Source of the DNA: CAYTEO01 sp964436825
GTDB taxonomy: Bacteria; Krumholzibacteriota; Krumholzibacteriia; LZORAL124-64-63
Length of the DNA stretch: 64,000 nucleotides
Assembly: GCA_964436825.1 (NCBI GenBank)
Contig: CAYTEO010000007.1
Coordinates: forward strand, 12,043 to 76,042
Reading direction: 5' to 3'
Within the stretch, counting starts at the first letter, position 1. The number at the start of each line of letters is the position of its first letter. Position numbers and translations under genes: made by a program. Below, piece after piece: positions 16,872 to 25,807 of the stretch. Below the pieces are notes generated by a model. The model ran no database searches. It was not told where the DNA came from and saw only the letters and a list, made by a program, of their open reading frames with translations.

Positions 16872-17893
16872 ACGGCCCGCGGTCGGTCGCTGCTGCGCTG
16901 GGGCGCCTGGCCGCCGTCGCCGTCGCGCTGGCGGTGTGTCTCGGCGGCGGCTTGTCGTCTCCGCCTCCCGCGGCGGCCGCGCCCGCGGACGATCCCCTGG
17001 CCGGCGCGCCGTCGTCGGTCCGCCGGGCCGTCCTCGGTGCCCGCCTGCTGGCCGCCGACGGCGACCTGGCCGGCGCCGCCGCCCGGCTGCGACGCTTCCG
17101 CGCGGAGCACCCCGACCGGGACCACCCCGCGATCCATGCCCTGCTGGGGGCCTGCCTGGCCCGGCTCGACAGCCTCGACGCCGCGGTCACCGAGTACCGC
17201 CGGGCCGTGGTGCTGCGTCCGGACGACGGCGCTGCGTGGCGCGACCTGGGCTACACGGCCTACCGGGCCGGGGACGCGGCGACGGCGGCGTCCGCCCTGG
17301 AGCAGGCTGCCAGGCTGGGAGCTGCCGGGGACGTCGCGTTCTGGCGGGTGACCGCGGCCGCGGCGGCGAGCGCGGGGGACACGATGCTGGCACGGACGGC
17401 GGCGGATTCGCTGGTGGCCGCCGCGCCCGGCGATCCGGGGGCGTGGGACCTGGCGGGGCGGGTGCTGCTGGCCTGCGGCGACCTGCGGATGGCGGCGGCC
17501 TGCTGGGAGACCGGGGCGGCGCTGCAGGCCCCGCCGGTCGCGCGGCGGGTGCGGCTGGGGGACCTGTACCTGCGGCTGGACGTGCCGGAGCGGGCGGCGT
17601 GGTGGTACCGGGCGGCGCTGCGCGACTCGGCCGCTGCCGGCGTCTACGAGCGCCTGGCGCTGGCGCTGGCGGCGGCGGACAGCGACAGCGCTGCGGTGGA
17701 GGTGTTGCGCCGGGGGGTTGCCGAGGTCCCGTCGGGCAGGCTGCGGTTGCTGCTGGGGCAGAAGTTGCTGGTGGCCGGGAGCAGGGACCAGGCGGTGGCG
17801 GTGCTGCGGCAGGCGGCGGCGGACCCGGACACGGCGGTGGCGGGCGCGGCGCGGCGGCTGTTGGCGTGGGCGGGGGAGGAGACGGGCGAGTGA
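16868..17893 (+). CDS. TPR-repeat exported protein of the TonB cluster
   Basis: The 341-aa protein has a signal-like N-terminus (ALGRLAAVAVALAVCLGGGL) followed by tetratricopeptide repeats across most of its length, for example HALLGACLARLDSLDAAVTE with YRRAVVLRPDDGAAWRDLGY, and later repeats up to the end. TPR proteins close this type of TonB2-like cluster and are thought to organise the complex. The GTG at 16868 overlaps the tonB stop. The coding sequence is extremely rich in Ala, Arg and Gly codons. It is the last gene of the run; convergent uspA follows after 44 bases. Confidence 0.8.
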   Translation: MNGPRSVAAALGRLAAVAVALAVCLGGGLSSPPPAAAAPADDPLAGAPSSVRRAVLGARLLAADGDLAGAAARLRRFRAEHPDRDHPAIHALLGACLARLDSLDAAVTEYRRAVVLRPDDGAAWRDLGYTAYRAGDAATAASALEQAARLGAAGDVAFWRVTAAAAASAGDTMLARTAADSLVAAAPGDPGAWDLAGRVLLACGDLRMAAACWETGAALQAPPVARRVRLGDLYLRLDVPERAAWWYRAALRDSAAAGVYERLALALAAADSDSAAVEVLRRGVAEVPSGRLRLLLGQKLLVAGSRDQAVAVLRQAAADPDTAVAGAARRLLAWAGEETGE

Positions 17894-17937
17894 GCGCCCC
17901 GGTGGGTCGATCGCCGGTGTGACGTCCCGGTCCGTGC

Positions 17938-18342
17938 TCACCCCCTCACCATCAGGATCGGCACCTCCACCTTGTGCTTCAGCGTGTCCGACACGCTCCC
18001 GAACAGCAGGTCCCCCAGGAACCGGTGTCCGTGCGTCGCCATTCCCACCAGGTCGTAGCCGCCCTGCTCGATCTCCGCCAGGATCTCCTTGTCCGGCTCG
18101 CCGCTGCGGATCACCGCCTCGGTCGCCACGCCCTGGGCGCGCAGCCGCGCCACGTGCTCGGCCAGGCCCTGCTCGGCCTGGCCGCGCAGCGTCCGTTCCT
18201 GGTCCAGGGTGTGGGAGTGGACCACGTGCAGCAGGTGGACCTCGGCCTCGTTCTGCCGGGCCAACGGGCCGATGTGGTCGATGATGGCCCGGTCCACGGG
18301 CGAGCAGTCGATCAGGACCAGGATCTTCCGGTAGATACGCAT
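17938..18342 (-). CDS. Universal stress protein, UspA family, ATP-binding type
   Basis: A single Usp domain of 134 aa. The strand-1 motif YRKILVLIDCSPVDRAI and the nucleotide-binding signature GMATHGHRFLGDLLFGSVSD (G-2X-G-9X-G-S type) indicate an ATP-binding UspA protein. The gene starts one base after the stop of mntH, so the two form an operon; this links the stress protein to manganese/iron uptake, although its role there is not known. Confidence 0.92.
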   Translation of the reverse strand: MRIYRKILVLIDCSPVDRAIIDHIGPLARQNEAEVHLLHVVHSHTLDQERTLRGQAEQGLAEHVARLRAQGVATEAVIRSGEPDKEILAEIEQGGYDLVGMATHGHRFLGDLLFGSVSDTLKHKVEVPILMVRG

Positions 18343-18343
18343 G

Positions 18344-19591
18344 TCAGCTACCCCCGGTCAGCGTGGCGTGGAGCAGGTAGAGGTTCAGGGCGACGACGAC
18401 GGCCGCGATGGCGAGCGCGGCGCCGAACTCCCCGTTGCCGCTGCGCAGGCCGCCCATGACGCGCCGGTCACGGCAGAGGATCAGCAGCGGCACCAGGGTG
18501 AACGGCAGCTGCACGCTCAGGACCACCTGGCTGAGGATCAGGATCCGGAACGTGTCCATCCCCAGCAGGATGATCGCCAGCGACGGGATGGCCGTCACGA
18601 AGACCGAGACGCGGTACAGCAGGGTCCGCGGGTCCTCGGGCCGGCCCAGGAACCCGGTGATGACGTTGACCTCGGCCATGGACGAGGTGATGGACGAGCC
18701 GACCCCGGCGAAGACCAGTGCCACCGCGAACAGCAGCCCCGCCAGCGGGCCGGCCAGCGGCCGCAGCGTGGCCGACGCCTGCTCGATGCTCTCGACCACC
18801 ACGCCGTGGCGGGCGAAGACGGCCGCCGCCACGATGATCATCGCCGAGTTCACGACCCAGCCCAGGAGCATGGCCAGCATGGTGTCGGCCTTCGCGAACC
18901 GCAGCAGGGACTGCTTCTCCGACTCGGCGATGCCCCACTTGCGGCTGTGGATGACGTTGGAGTGCAGGAAGATGTTGTGGGGCATGACCACCGCCCCCAG
19001 GATGGCCATGGCCACGTAGATGCTGCCGCGGTCGATCCTGGGCACGACGGCCGCCGGCACCACCGCCCCCCAGTCCGGCTTGACGATCAGCACCTCCGCC
19101 AGGTAGCAGAGGGCGATGATCCCCAGGAAGCCGACGATGATCGTCTCCAGCCGGTGGTAGCGCTGGCTGACGATGAGGAAGACCTCCAGCCCGACCGTCA
19201 GCAGCGCACCGGCCCACAGCGGCATCCCCAGCAGCAGCCGCAGCCCGATGGCGCCGCCGATCAGCTCGGCCACGTCGGTGGCCACGCAGGCCAGGACGAT
19301 CGTCACCCCCAGCAGGGCCGAGACCGGCGCCGGGAACCGTTCCCGGATGTTGACCGCCAGCGACTTGCCGGTGGCGATCCCCAGCTTGGCGGCCATGTGC
19401 TGGATGACCAGCAGCATGACCGTGCTCAGGGTGATGACCCACAGCAGGTCGTAGCCGAACCGCGACCCGCCCTCGATGTTCGTGGCCCAGTTGCCCGGGT
19501 CGATGAACCCGACGGTGACCAGGAAGCCGGGCCCCAGGAAGCTCAACAGTGTCCGGAAGGGGATGCCCTGCCTGGTCGATGTTGCCGTCAT
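18344..19591 (-). CDS. mntH: Nramp-family Mn2+/Fe2+ proton symporter
   Basis: A 415-aa inner-membrane transporter with about eleven helices. The metal-binding motifs of the family are present: FIDPGNWATN in the first helix (Asp and Asn ligands) and AVVMPHNIFLHSN in the sixth. It imports divalent metal, chiefly manganese, with protons. The ATG at 19591 lies downstream of a GC-poor stretch that carries a 17-base imperfect palindrome (19631-19647). It is directly followed by a uspA gene. Confidence 0.94.
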   Translation of the reverse strand: MTATSTRQGIPFRTLLSFLGPGFLVTVGFIDPGNWATNIEGGSRFGYDLLWVITLSTVMLLVIQHMAAKLGIATGKSLAVNIRERFPAPVSALLGVTIVLACVATDVAELIGGAIGLRLLLGMPLWAGALLTVGLEVFLIVSQRYHRLETIIVGFLGIIALCYLAEVLIVKPDWGAVVPAAVVPRIDRGSIYVAMAILGAVVMPHNIFLHSNVIHSRKWGIAESEKQSLLRFAKADTMLAMLLGWVVNSAMIIVAAAVFARHGVVVESIEQASATLRPLAGPLAGLLFAVALVFAGVGSSITSSMAEVNVITGFLGRPEDPRTLLYRVSVFVTAIPSLAIILLGMDTFRILILSQVVLSVQLPFTLVPLLILCRDRRVMGGLRSGNGEFGAALAIAAVVVALNLYLLHATLTGGS

Positions 19592-19630
19592 CGCCTCGCC
19601 TCGTTCCTCCGGGTTCCCGTCTCCGCGCGC

Positions 19631-19647
19631 ACGTTACCATAAAACGT
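19631..19647. promoter_or_regulatory. Possible operator upstream of mntH
   Basis: ACGTT and AACGT arms separated by seven AT-rich bases (ACCATAA), about 40 bases upstream of the mntH start. Manganese transporters are usually controlled by MntR or Fur-like repressors at such palindromes, but the sequence does not match a consensus that I know. Confidence 0.3.
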
Positions 19648-19693
19648 CGGCAGGGATCGGCACACGCCTTTTCGCGCCGGCGCCGGCCGGGGG

Positions 19694-19722
19694 TTGTTTC
19701 CACCGGCGGGTTGCCCTATACT
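19694..19722 (+). promoter_or_regulatory. Sigma70-like promoter
   Basis: TTGTTT (19694-19699) and TATACT (19717-19722) are separated by 17 bases, a near-ideal vegetative promoter in this otherwise GC-rich DNA. It faces the unknown gene at 19893 and would give a leader of roughly 160 bases. Confidence 0.6.
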
Positions 19723-19892
19723 GCAGGCATAAGGAGCGACCGCCGCCGACACCTCTCGCTCCTACCGCTCTCGGTCGTTCTCTTCCCGGGGGGATGGGGG
19801 TTCTCCCGGGGCAGCATGTTGCTCAAGGCAGATCGATGTTCGGGGGTCGCCGATCCCTCTCGCCCGCCATCGGTCCAGCGCGGGAGGCGGCC

Positions 19893-20474
19893 ATGCCCGA
19901 TCGCGGCAAGAAGCAGAAGAAGATCCGAGCGGCCGCCGCCGGCGGCCAGGAGACCGAGGCCCGGCTCGTGGCCAGCCCGGTTCGGGTCATCGTCACTCCC
20001 CTGTCCGGCGATCTCGTCCATCCACTCTCCCGTCGCGACATCCAGCGTGTCCTGTCGGTCCTGCCCGAGGAGTCGGTCGCCGGACTGCGCTCGGTGACGC
20101 TGCTGGACGCCATGGTGACGGAGGCCGGCTACCCTGTTCTCAGCTCCTACCGCCGCCTCGGGTTCATCCGGCTCCACGCCGTCCCCCCCGCCCACTGGCG
20201 GATCGGTCCCCTGCCGGCGGGGGTCGTGTCCGAGCTGGAGGCGTACGGTGCCCGGGTCGAGGCGACAGCAGACGGGCTGGTCGTCGGCTGGTCGCCGTCC
20301 GCCCTGCGCCTGTTCTTCACCATCGGCGCCCTGCTCCCGGCCGTTGCCCGGCACCGGCGCGAGATGGGCGGCGAGGCCGGGAGCGATCCCGTCGTCCGCG
20401 CCCTGCGCGACGACGCGGCGGCCTGGCCGGTCTCGACGGTGGCCCTCCAGCGGTGGCGGGAGTTCCTGAGCTGA
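19893..20474 (+). CDS. Small protein of unknown function
   Basis: I do not recognise this 193-aa protein. It starts with a basic stretch (MPDRGKKQKKIRAAA) and no signal peptide, followed by an apparently folded alpha/beta part (VRVIVTPLSGDLVHPLSRRD, GLRSVTLLDAMVTEAGYPVL). The basic tail suggests contact with nucleic acid, but no motif proves it. The ATG at 19893 has GGGAGG six bases upstream. A good promoter lies about 170 bases upstream. It is followed by an outer-membrane-like protein gene in the same direction. Confidence 0.65.
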   Translation: MPDRGKKQKKIRAAAAGGQETEARLVASPVRVIVTPLSGDLVHPLSRRDIQRVLSVLPEESVAGLRSVTLLDAMVTEAGYPVLSSYRRLGFIRLHAVPPAHWRIGPLPAGVVSELEAYGARVEATADGLVVGWSPSALRLFFTIGALLPAVARHRREMGGEAGSDPVVRALRDDAAAWPVSTVALQRWREFLS

Positions 20475-20568
20475 TCCAGTGTTCAACTCCGCGCATCCAG
20501 TGCCGAAGAAGATGCAGGCCCCGCAAGGGGTCGCTGTCACCGCGTGTCCACCACCCGAGGAGGGGATG

Positions 20569-21537
20569 ATGAGGATCAGGAATCTGCTCGCGCTGCTGTC
20601 GCTCGTCCTGCTGCTGGGAACCCTGGCGGCGCCGGTACTGGCCGTCGACGACGACGACCTGGATGCCCTGCTCAAGGACGTCTCGGTGGAGTACGCCAAG
20701 GGCTACCTGGAGCCGCTGGTCAACACCTTCGGCATCAACCAGAACACCGGCCTGTTCCATACGGCCGACATCGCCGGCGGACGGCTCTCCCTCTCGCTGA
20801 GCCTGCAGACGATGGCCACCAAGCTCGAGGACTCCGACCACGTCTTCCGGCGCACGATGCACGTGGTGCTGGACGAGCGCTACGGCGTCCAGCCGGGCGA
20901 GGACGGCTACGGCATGGAGGGCGACGTGGTCATGAGCGGCCCGTCGGTCTTCGGCGACGAGGACACCCAGGGGACGATCATCGCCTACTATGCCGGCATG
21001 CCCGTGGGCTACCAGGAGGGGATCGAGGGGCTGGTCGACACCGACTGGGTGCCGCTGGCCGTGCCGCAGGCGTCGCTGGGCGGCATCGCCGGCCTGCGTG
21101 CCACCGTGCGCTGGATCCCGGACATCGACGCCGGGGACATCGGGACCATCTCCTACTTCGGCTGGGGCCTGCAGTGGAACGTCAACACGGTCCTGCCGCT
21201 GCTGCCGGTGGACGTCATGGTCGGTTTCTTCACCCAGGACCTGGACGTGGGAGACGACGTGGCGACCCACGCCGACAGCTACTTCCTGGCCGCCAGCAAG
21301 AAGCTGGCCCTGCTGACCGTCTACGGCGGGGTGACGATGGAGGACTCGTCGGTGGACGTCCACTACGTCTACCACGAGGGCCTGCCCGACCAGGAGGAGG
21401 TGGACTTCTCCATGGACGGCAGCCAGGACGGCCGTTTCACCGTGGGCGGTGTGCTGGACCTGGGCCTGAAGATCAACGCCGAGATCGGCTTCGGGGACTA
21501 CACGACCTTCGGCGCGGGACTGCTGTTCGGCATGTGA
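20569..21537 (+). CDS. Exported protein resembling DUF6588 (outer-membrane-barrel-like)
   Basis: The 322-aa protein has a signal peptide (RIRNLLALLSLVLLLGTLAA) and a mature part starting DDDLDALLKDVSVEYAKGYL, then LEPLVNTFGINQNTGLFHTA. This start, near the end of a periplasmic helix followed by alternating strands, resembles DUF6588 proteins of Bacteroidota and relatives; I make that match from memory. Repeated amphipathic strands (GRLSLSLSLQ, YFGWGLQWNVNTVLPLLPVD, AEIGFGDYTTFGAGLLFGM) and an end at GM suggest a small beta-barrel. Two adjacent ATGs (20566, 20569) follow AGGAGGGG; I chose the second for spacing. Confidence 0.7.
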   Translation: MRIRNLLALLSLVLLLGTLAAPVLAVDDDDLDALLKDVSVEYAKGYLEPLVNTFGINQNTGLFHTADIAGGRLSLSLSLQTMATKLEDSDHVFRRTMHVVLDERYGVQPGEDGYGMEGDVVMSGPSVFGDEDTQGTIIAYYAGMPVGYQEGIEGLVDTDWVPLAVPQASLGGIAGLRATVRWIPDIDAGDIGTISYFGWGLQWNVNTVLPLLPVDVMVGFFTQDLDVGDDVATHADSYFLAASKKLALLTVYGGVTMEDSSVDVHYVYHEGLPDQEEVDFSMDGSQDGRFTVGGVLDLGLKINAEIGFGDYTTFGAGLLFGM

Positions 21538-21561
21538 TCGCGGCGAACACGCGGACGGGAC

Positions 21562-21593
21562 GACGGGCGGGGGCGACGGCGCTCCCGCCCGTC
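21562..21593. terminator. Hairpin between convergent genes
   Basis: GACGGGCGGG (21562-21571) pairs perfectly with CCCGCCCGTC (21584-21593) across a 12-base loop, just after the stop of the outer-membrane-like gene and before the end of a minus-strand gene. No T-run follows, so it may act in both directions or only stabilise mRNA ends. Confidence 0.55.
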
Positions 21594-21605
21594 GCGTTGG
21601 CGCGG

Positions 21606-22418
21606 TCAGCGGAGCAGCAGGCCGCGCGACAGCAGCGGCATCGCTGCGGGGGTCGTCAGGCGGAAGAGGTAGACCCCCGAGGGGGCCGGTCTGCCGTCGT
21701 CGGTCCGGCCCGCCCAGGTGACGGCGTGGTCGCGGCCGTCGCCGACGCCGGCGGCCAGGACCGCCAGCCGCCGTCCCCGGGCGTCGAACAGCTCCAGGCG
21801 ATAGGGACTCCCCGCGGGTGCCGTCCAGGCGACGCGGGTGCGGGGGTTGAAGGGATTGGGGCACAGTTCCAGCCGCAGCGGCGTGGGCGTGTCCGGGGCG
21901 CCGGTCGTCGCCGAGACCCCGACCAGGCCCTCCGGCAGGGTGACGTCGTCGTACCGGTTCGCCGCGGGATCGAACAGGGTCGCCTCCACGGTCAGCAGGT
22001 CGGTCCACCCCTCGGCGTCGGCGCGGGCGTACCAGCGCAGCAGCTCCCCGGGGCCGGTGGTCCGGCAGGAGGCGCCGATGATGGCCGCGAAGGCGTGCCA
22101 GCGGCCCGGCGTCTCCTCCTCGTAGGCCTGCCAGACGTAGCAGGAGACCGTGTCGAACAGGGCTCCCGGCACGGCGTCCAGGCCGGCCAGGAAGGCGGGA
22201 TCGTAGTCGATGACGACGTCGATGGTCCGCACGTCGAGGGTGTCGTCCAGGACGATCGAGACGACGGCCGTGTCCCCGGGCGCGACGACACTGGCCTGCG
22301 GGTTCCAGCGCAGGACGATTCCGCCGGCGGCCTGGACGGCCAGGATCAGCAGCAGGGGCAGCATCACCGCGGTGGTGCGGACGGCGGTGCGGCCTGCGGT
22401 GAGGGGCGAGGCTCTCAT
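21606..22418 (-). CDS. Secreted cohesin-like protein with FlgD-type C-terminal domain
   Basis: A 270-aa exported protein. After a signal segment (AVMLPLLLILAVQAAGG), residues about 35-165 resemble a cohesin fold (VVAPGDTAVVSIVLDDTLDV, RTIDVVIDYDPAFLAGLDAV). The last 85 residues form the FlgD-like/T9SS-like tail, starting LELCPNPFNPRTRVAW and ending SGVYLFRLTTP. Such tails in FCB bacteria direct secretion or surface attachment. I prefer the ATG at 22418 (GGGAA upstream) over the GTG at 22424. It follows another protein of the same kind on the same strand, with a hairpin between them. Confidence 0.8.
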   Translation of the reverse strand: MRASPLTAGRTAVRTTAVMLPLLLILAVQAAGGIVLRWNPQASVVAPGDTAVVSIVLDDTLDVRTIDVVIDYDPAFLAGLDAVPGALFDTVSCYVWQAYEEETPGRWHAFAAIIGASCRTTGPGELLRWYARADAEGWTDLLTVEATLFDPAANRYDDVTLPEGLVGVSATTGAPDTPTPLRLELCPNPFNPRTRVAWTAPAGSPYRLELFDARGRRLAVLAAGVGDGRDHAVTWAGRTDDGRPAPSGVYLFRLTTPAAMPLLSRGLLLR

Positions 22419-22439
22419 CTCCACTTCCCGGTTGGAGGC

Positions 22440-22465
22440 GGGGCGGGGCGCGAACGCCCCGCCCC
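22440..22465 (-). terminator. Hairpin between two minus-strand surface-protein genes
   Basis: A perfect 11-bp G/C stem closed by a CGAA tetraloop directly downstream of the 969-aa gene. On the minus strand it lies between that gene's stop and the ribosome site of the next gene, so it may terminate or attenuate transcription. Confidence 0.6.
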
Positions 22466-22482
22466 CGTGAGTGGTTGTCGGT

Positions 22483-25392
22483 CTACTTCGTCAGCAGCAT
22501 CTTGCGGGTGACGACGTCGTCTCCCGCCTGGATCCTGTAGAAGTAGGTGCCGGAGGCGACCTGACGGTCGTTCTCGTCGCGGCCGTTCCACACCGCGGTG
22601 TGGGTGCCGGCCGGCATGTTGCCGTCCACCAGCATCCGGACCAGCTTGCCGTCCAGCGCGTAGACGCCCAGGCGGACGTGGCGCTGCTCGGGCAGCCGGT
22701 ACTCGATCCTCGTGCTGGGGTTGAACGGGTTGGGGTAGTTCTGCGCCGCGGCGAAGGTGCGCGGCAACGCGCCCTGGCCCGGCGCCATCGCCACGGCCAG
22801 GTCGGCGTTGTCGGCGCCGCGGGCCGTGATCACCGGCGCGGTCTCCAGCGGCCGGTCGAAGGTCAACCGGACCAGCTCGCCGCCGCCGGTGAAGGTCAGG
22901 CCGCGGCCGATCAGGGCCAGGCTCAGGTCCAGGCCCTTGCGCTCGATGTTGCGCAGGAAGACCGGACCGGACTGGCGATCCAGCAGCTCGCCCGCTGCGA
23001 TGGAGCAGCCCGCTCCGGCTGGCAGCGGCGCCACGATGCGGATCCCCTTCAGGCCCTCGCTCCCCTCGTCCAGGCGCAGGACCCAGGTCCGGTCGTCCAG
23101 GCGGTCCCAGACCAGCACGATCGGTCCCTCGACGACGACCGGCGCCTGCTTGAGGCCGACGTTGCCGTAGTTGAGGGCGAAGATCATCAGGTCCTCGAAA
23201 TCGATGACGCTGTCGGTCAGGGGGATGCCGTACCCGCTGTGGTCGTCGGTGGGGCCGACGTCCACCTCGTTGTCGTAGCCGGTGTCGCCGTCACCGAGGC
23301 CGAAGGTGGCGCCCATGACGGTGATGTCACCGCTGTCCACGTCACCGTCCGGGGTCGCCGGGTCGACGTCGCCCAGCCAGTAGTTGGTGGCGCGATCGTT
23401 GGCGGCGGCGGGCGGTCCGTAGTTGACCGCCGCATCGACGGCGAAGACCTCGTAGTAGTAGACGCCCCGGCCGGTGGTCATGCCGTTGTCGATGAAGGTC
23501 AGCGTGCCGGCGGTGACGGTGCCGGCCAGCTCCCATTCGGCACTGGCGACCGCCGCGTTGCGATCGGCGGGCCGGGCGGGGATGGTGCTGCCGGCCAGGT
23601 CGTCATACTCGGGATAGGCCGAGGTGCCGGGTGTGGTGTCGTACCAGAGGCCGCGGTAGACCTCGTAGTGGTCCACGTCGGACTCGTCGGCCATGGCCCA
23701 GGAGACATGGACCTGCTGGTTGCCGGGGTCGGCGGTGATGCCGGTGACCGCGGGCGGGGCGGTGCAGTCGACGGTGATCGTCGTGTTGGTCACGTCGGCG
23801 AAGATGTCGCCGTTGTCCGGGTCGCGCAGCTTGTAGCTGTCGATCGAGACGTTCGCCGTCCCGTCGCCGACCGGGTGGAAGGTGACGGAGAACAGCGGCG
23901 CACCGGTCTGCAGGCCGGCCGTGGTGCCCAGGATGGCGTCGTTGATGGTCAGCGTGCCGTCGCCGTTGTCGACGACGTCGAAGTAGTGCTCTCCGATGGC
24001 GCCCAGGCTGCCCGCGTCGGCGACGTCGGCCACGCCGAACGAGACCTCGGGCCCGGCGCTGATCGTGACGGCGTAGCCCTTCAGGCCCGGCGCGCCCGGC
24101 TGGGGCGTGTAGGTGAAGGTGACGACCTTGTCCGTGCCACAGTTGATGGGCGACGTGTCGGCCGGCACCGCGGCCAGGGCCGTGCCGCCGGAGAGCCAAC
24201 CCTCGGCCAGGGCCATCGTGCACTCGCCGCCGATCTCCGGATAGTGGTTCCCGCTGCCGTAGACCCAGGCGCCGCTGGCGTCCTGGGTGGCGGCGATCCA
24301 GACGGCGCCGCGGTAGGCGGCGGTCATCGTCGCCGTCGTGTGGGTGAGGTTCTCGTAGAGGGCCTTGACGGCATAGGCGGTCGCCTGCCCTTCGGCGTCG
24401 TTCCAGGCCGCGTCAGGCGGGTACTGGGCGCCGTACTGGTCGCTGAACGAGCCGTCGGGGTACTGGCAGTCCAGCAGGGCCTGCTGCAGGGCCGGCAGCT
24501 CGTCCGTGTGGACACCGGCGGTGGCGAAGGCGCGGATCAGGCCGCTGACGCCGATGTCGTACCACCAGTAGTCGGGGGTGGCCCAGTTGGGATCGAACCC
24601 CTGGCTGTGGCCGAACGGCTCGAAGTAGCCGGGGTTGGCGTTGAAGCTGTCCTGCCACAGCACCTCGGCTGCGGCCACAGACTCGGCGGCATAGCCGTTG
24701 CCGGGGAAGGCTACGTCAAGAAGCATCAGTCCCTCGACCCACGGGGCGGTGTCCCAGGGGATGATCCCGTTGGCGTAGCCTTGACCGGCCCGCATGTCGC
24801 GGATGTACGTGGCGATTCCGGCACCGCCGCCGTGGGCGGTGTCCTGGTAGTTCCAGATGGCCAGGGCGGCGTTGCGGTAGACGGACGGATCGGCTACGCC
24901 GGGCAGGTCGGCGAAGTGGAGCAGGAAGATGATGTCCGGACCGGAGCGCACCTCGGTGGGCCCCCGCGAGACGATCATGTCCGCGGCGTCCTGCATGGCG
25001 GTGAAGACGGCGGGCGTGGGGTGCTGCAGGTAGCCCCGGTAGAGACCCTGCGCCGTGACGCCGTAGAGGTTGGGAGCGCTGGCGCCCGCGGAGTGGGAGA
25101 AGGTCGTCATGACCCAGTCCCAGCCGCCGTCGTCGGGATCGGTGTCGGGGTCGCCGTTGCCGGCGTTGTCCTCGGTGACGTCGGCCTGCATCGTCACCAG
25201 GTAGGCGGCGCCGGCGTCCATGGCCGCGGGCAGGTCGGTCGGATCACCGAACGCCTTGTCGGACAGCGGTCCCGGTGCGGTCTTCGCCTGGAGTGTCTGC
25301 TCGAACGGCGAGGCGACCGGATGGTCGGCCCACGCCAGGCCGGCCACCAGCATCAGCGGCAGTGTCAGCAGTGGTAGGAAGCGTCGAATCAT
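22483..25392 (-). CDS. Large secreted mosaic protein: alpha-toroid, cohesin-like, FN3, dockerin-like, FlgD-type tail
   Basis: A 969-aa exported protein; the signal peptide is MIRRFLPLLTLPLMLVAGLA and the ATG at 25392 has GGAGGGAACGAC before it. Residues about 25-400 are Trp- and helix-rich, with repeat-like segments (LYGVTAQGLYRGYLQHPTPA, DPNWATPDYWWYDIGVSGLI), and look like an alpha/alpha-toroid. Then come a cohesin-like domain (about 410-540), a fibronectin type III domain (about 545-660; VTGITADPGNQQVHVSWAM), a dockerin-like Asp-rich piece (about 670-745; GDVDSGDITVMGATFG), a second cohesin-like domain, and the tail YPNPFNPSTRIEYRLPE from about 885. The catalytic role, if any, is unknown; surface binding or polymer recognition is likely. 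Confidence 0.75.
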   Translation of the reverse strand: MIRRFLPLLTLPLMLVAGLAWADHPVASPFEQTLQAKTAPGPLSDKAFGDPTDLPAAMDAGAAYLVTMQADVTEDNAGNGDPDTDPDDGGWDWVMTTFSHSAGASAPNLYGVTAQGLYRGYLQHPTPAVFTAMQDAADMIVSRGPTEVRSGPDIIFLLHFADLPGVADPSVYRNAALAIWNYQDTAHGGGAGIATYIRDMRAGQGYANGIIPWDTAPWVEGLMLLDVAFPGNGYAAESVAAAEVLWQDSFNANPGYFEPFGHSQGFDPNWATPDYWWYDIGVSGLIRAFATAGVHTDELPALQQALLDCQYPDGSFSDQYGAQYPPDAAWNDAEGQATAYAVKALYENLTHTTATMTAAYRGAVWIAATQDASGAWVYGSGNHYPEIGGECTMALAEGWLSGGTALAAVPADTSPINCGTDKVVTFTYTPQPGAPGLKGYAVTISAGPEVSFGVADVADAGSLGAIGEHYFDVVDNGDGTLTINDAILGTTAGLQTGAPLFSVTFHPVGDGTANVSIDSYKLRDPDNGDIFADVTNTTITVDCTAPPAVTGITADPGNQQVHVSWAMADESDVDHYEVYRGLWYDTTPGTSAYPEYDDLAGSTIPARPADRNAAVASAEWELAGTVTAGTLTFIDNGMTTGRGVYYYEVFAVDAAVNYGPPAAANDRATNYWLGDVDPATPDGDVDSGDITVMGATFGLGDGDTGYDNEVDVGPTDDHSGYGIPLTDSVIDFEDLMIFALNYGNVGLKQAPVVVEGPIVLVWDRLDDRTWVLRLDEGSEGLKGIRIVAPLPAGAGCSIAAGELLDRQSGPVFLRNIERKGLDLSLALIGRGLTFTGGGELVRLTFDRPLETAPVITARGADNADLAVAMAPGQGALPRTFAAAQNYPNPFNPSTRIEYRLPEQRHVRLGVYALDGKLVRMLVDGNMPAGTHTAVWNGRDENDRQVASGTYFYRIQAGDDVVTRKMLLTK

Positions 25393-25807
25393 GTCGTTCC
25401 CTCCAGTTGGATACGGTTTCGCCTTCATGTTTACGGATGGGCGAGAAGGAAGAGAGCTCGAGATGGCGCTCCTGGACATCCCCCCTTTCGCGACGGCGAG
25501 AGATTCTGACGACACCGACCGGCACGCGGCATGCGGCGGCGCGCTTGCGACGATACTCGATGCATCCTGGGCAAGAGTCGGCGGGGCGAGAGTGGCCGAC
25601 AGGAGCGATCGGGATGACACCCCCGCGTCACCCGAAATGCTATTCAATCACATCTTCACCCCGCCTGTCAACCCACAGGCGGCTATTCCCGCCTGTTCAA
25701 GGCCCTTGCCAAGCGTGAAGGATTATGTCATCATCTCAAGCGACCCCCGCCTCTCGCCCCGTTCGTCTCTCGCCCACGGGACATGACCATCGCGGAAGGA
25801 CGTCGAC
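25393..25807. other. Divergent intergenic region of about 415 bases
   Basis: No gene is visible. The stretch separates the 969-aa protein (-) from a cohesin-like protein (+). It contains a perfect 8-bp hairpin at 25661-25682 (CCGCCTGT, loop CAACCC, ACAGGCGG), with a further CGCCTGT about eight bases downstream, and an AT-richer part near 25720-25740. Promoters for both genes should lie here but I could not assign -35/-10 elements. Confidence 0.45.

Larger units (their letters stand above)
19592..19892. other. Divergent regulatory region between mntH and an unknown gene
   Basis: About 300 bases without a gene. It holds an inverted repeat next to mntH (19631-19647), a good sigma70-like promoter facing right (19694-19722) and then about 160 bases of leader before the start at 19893. 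I saw no protein-coding sequence in it. Confidence 0.6.

Noticed and set aside
22471..25377. 968-residue open frame on the plus strand opposite the large mosaic protein
   Set aside because: Low-complexity Val/Gly/Asp sequence without any motif; a shadow of the minus-strand gene.
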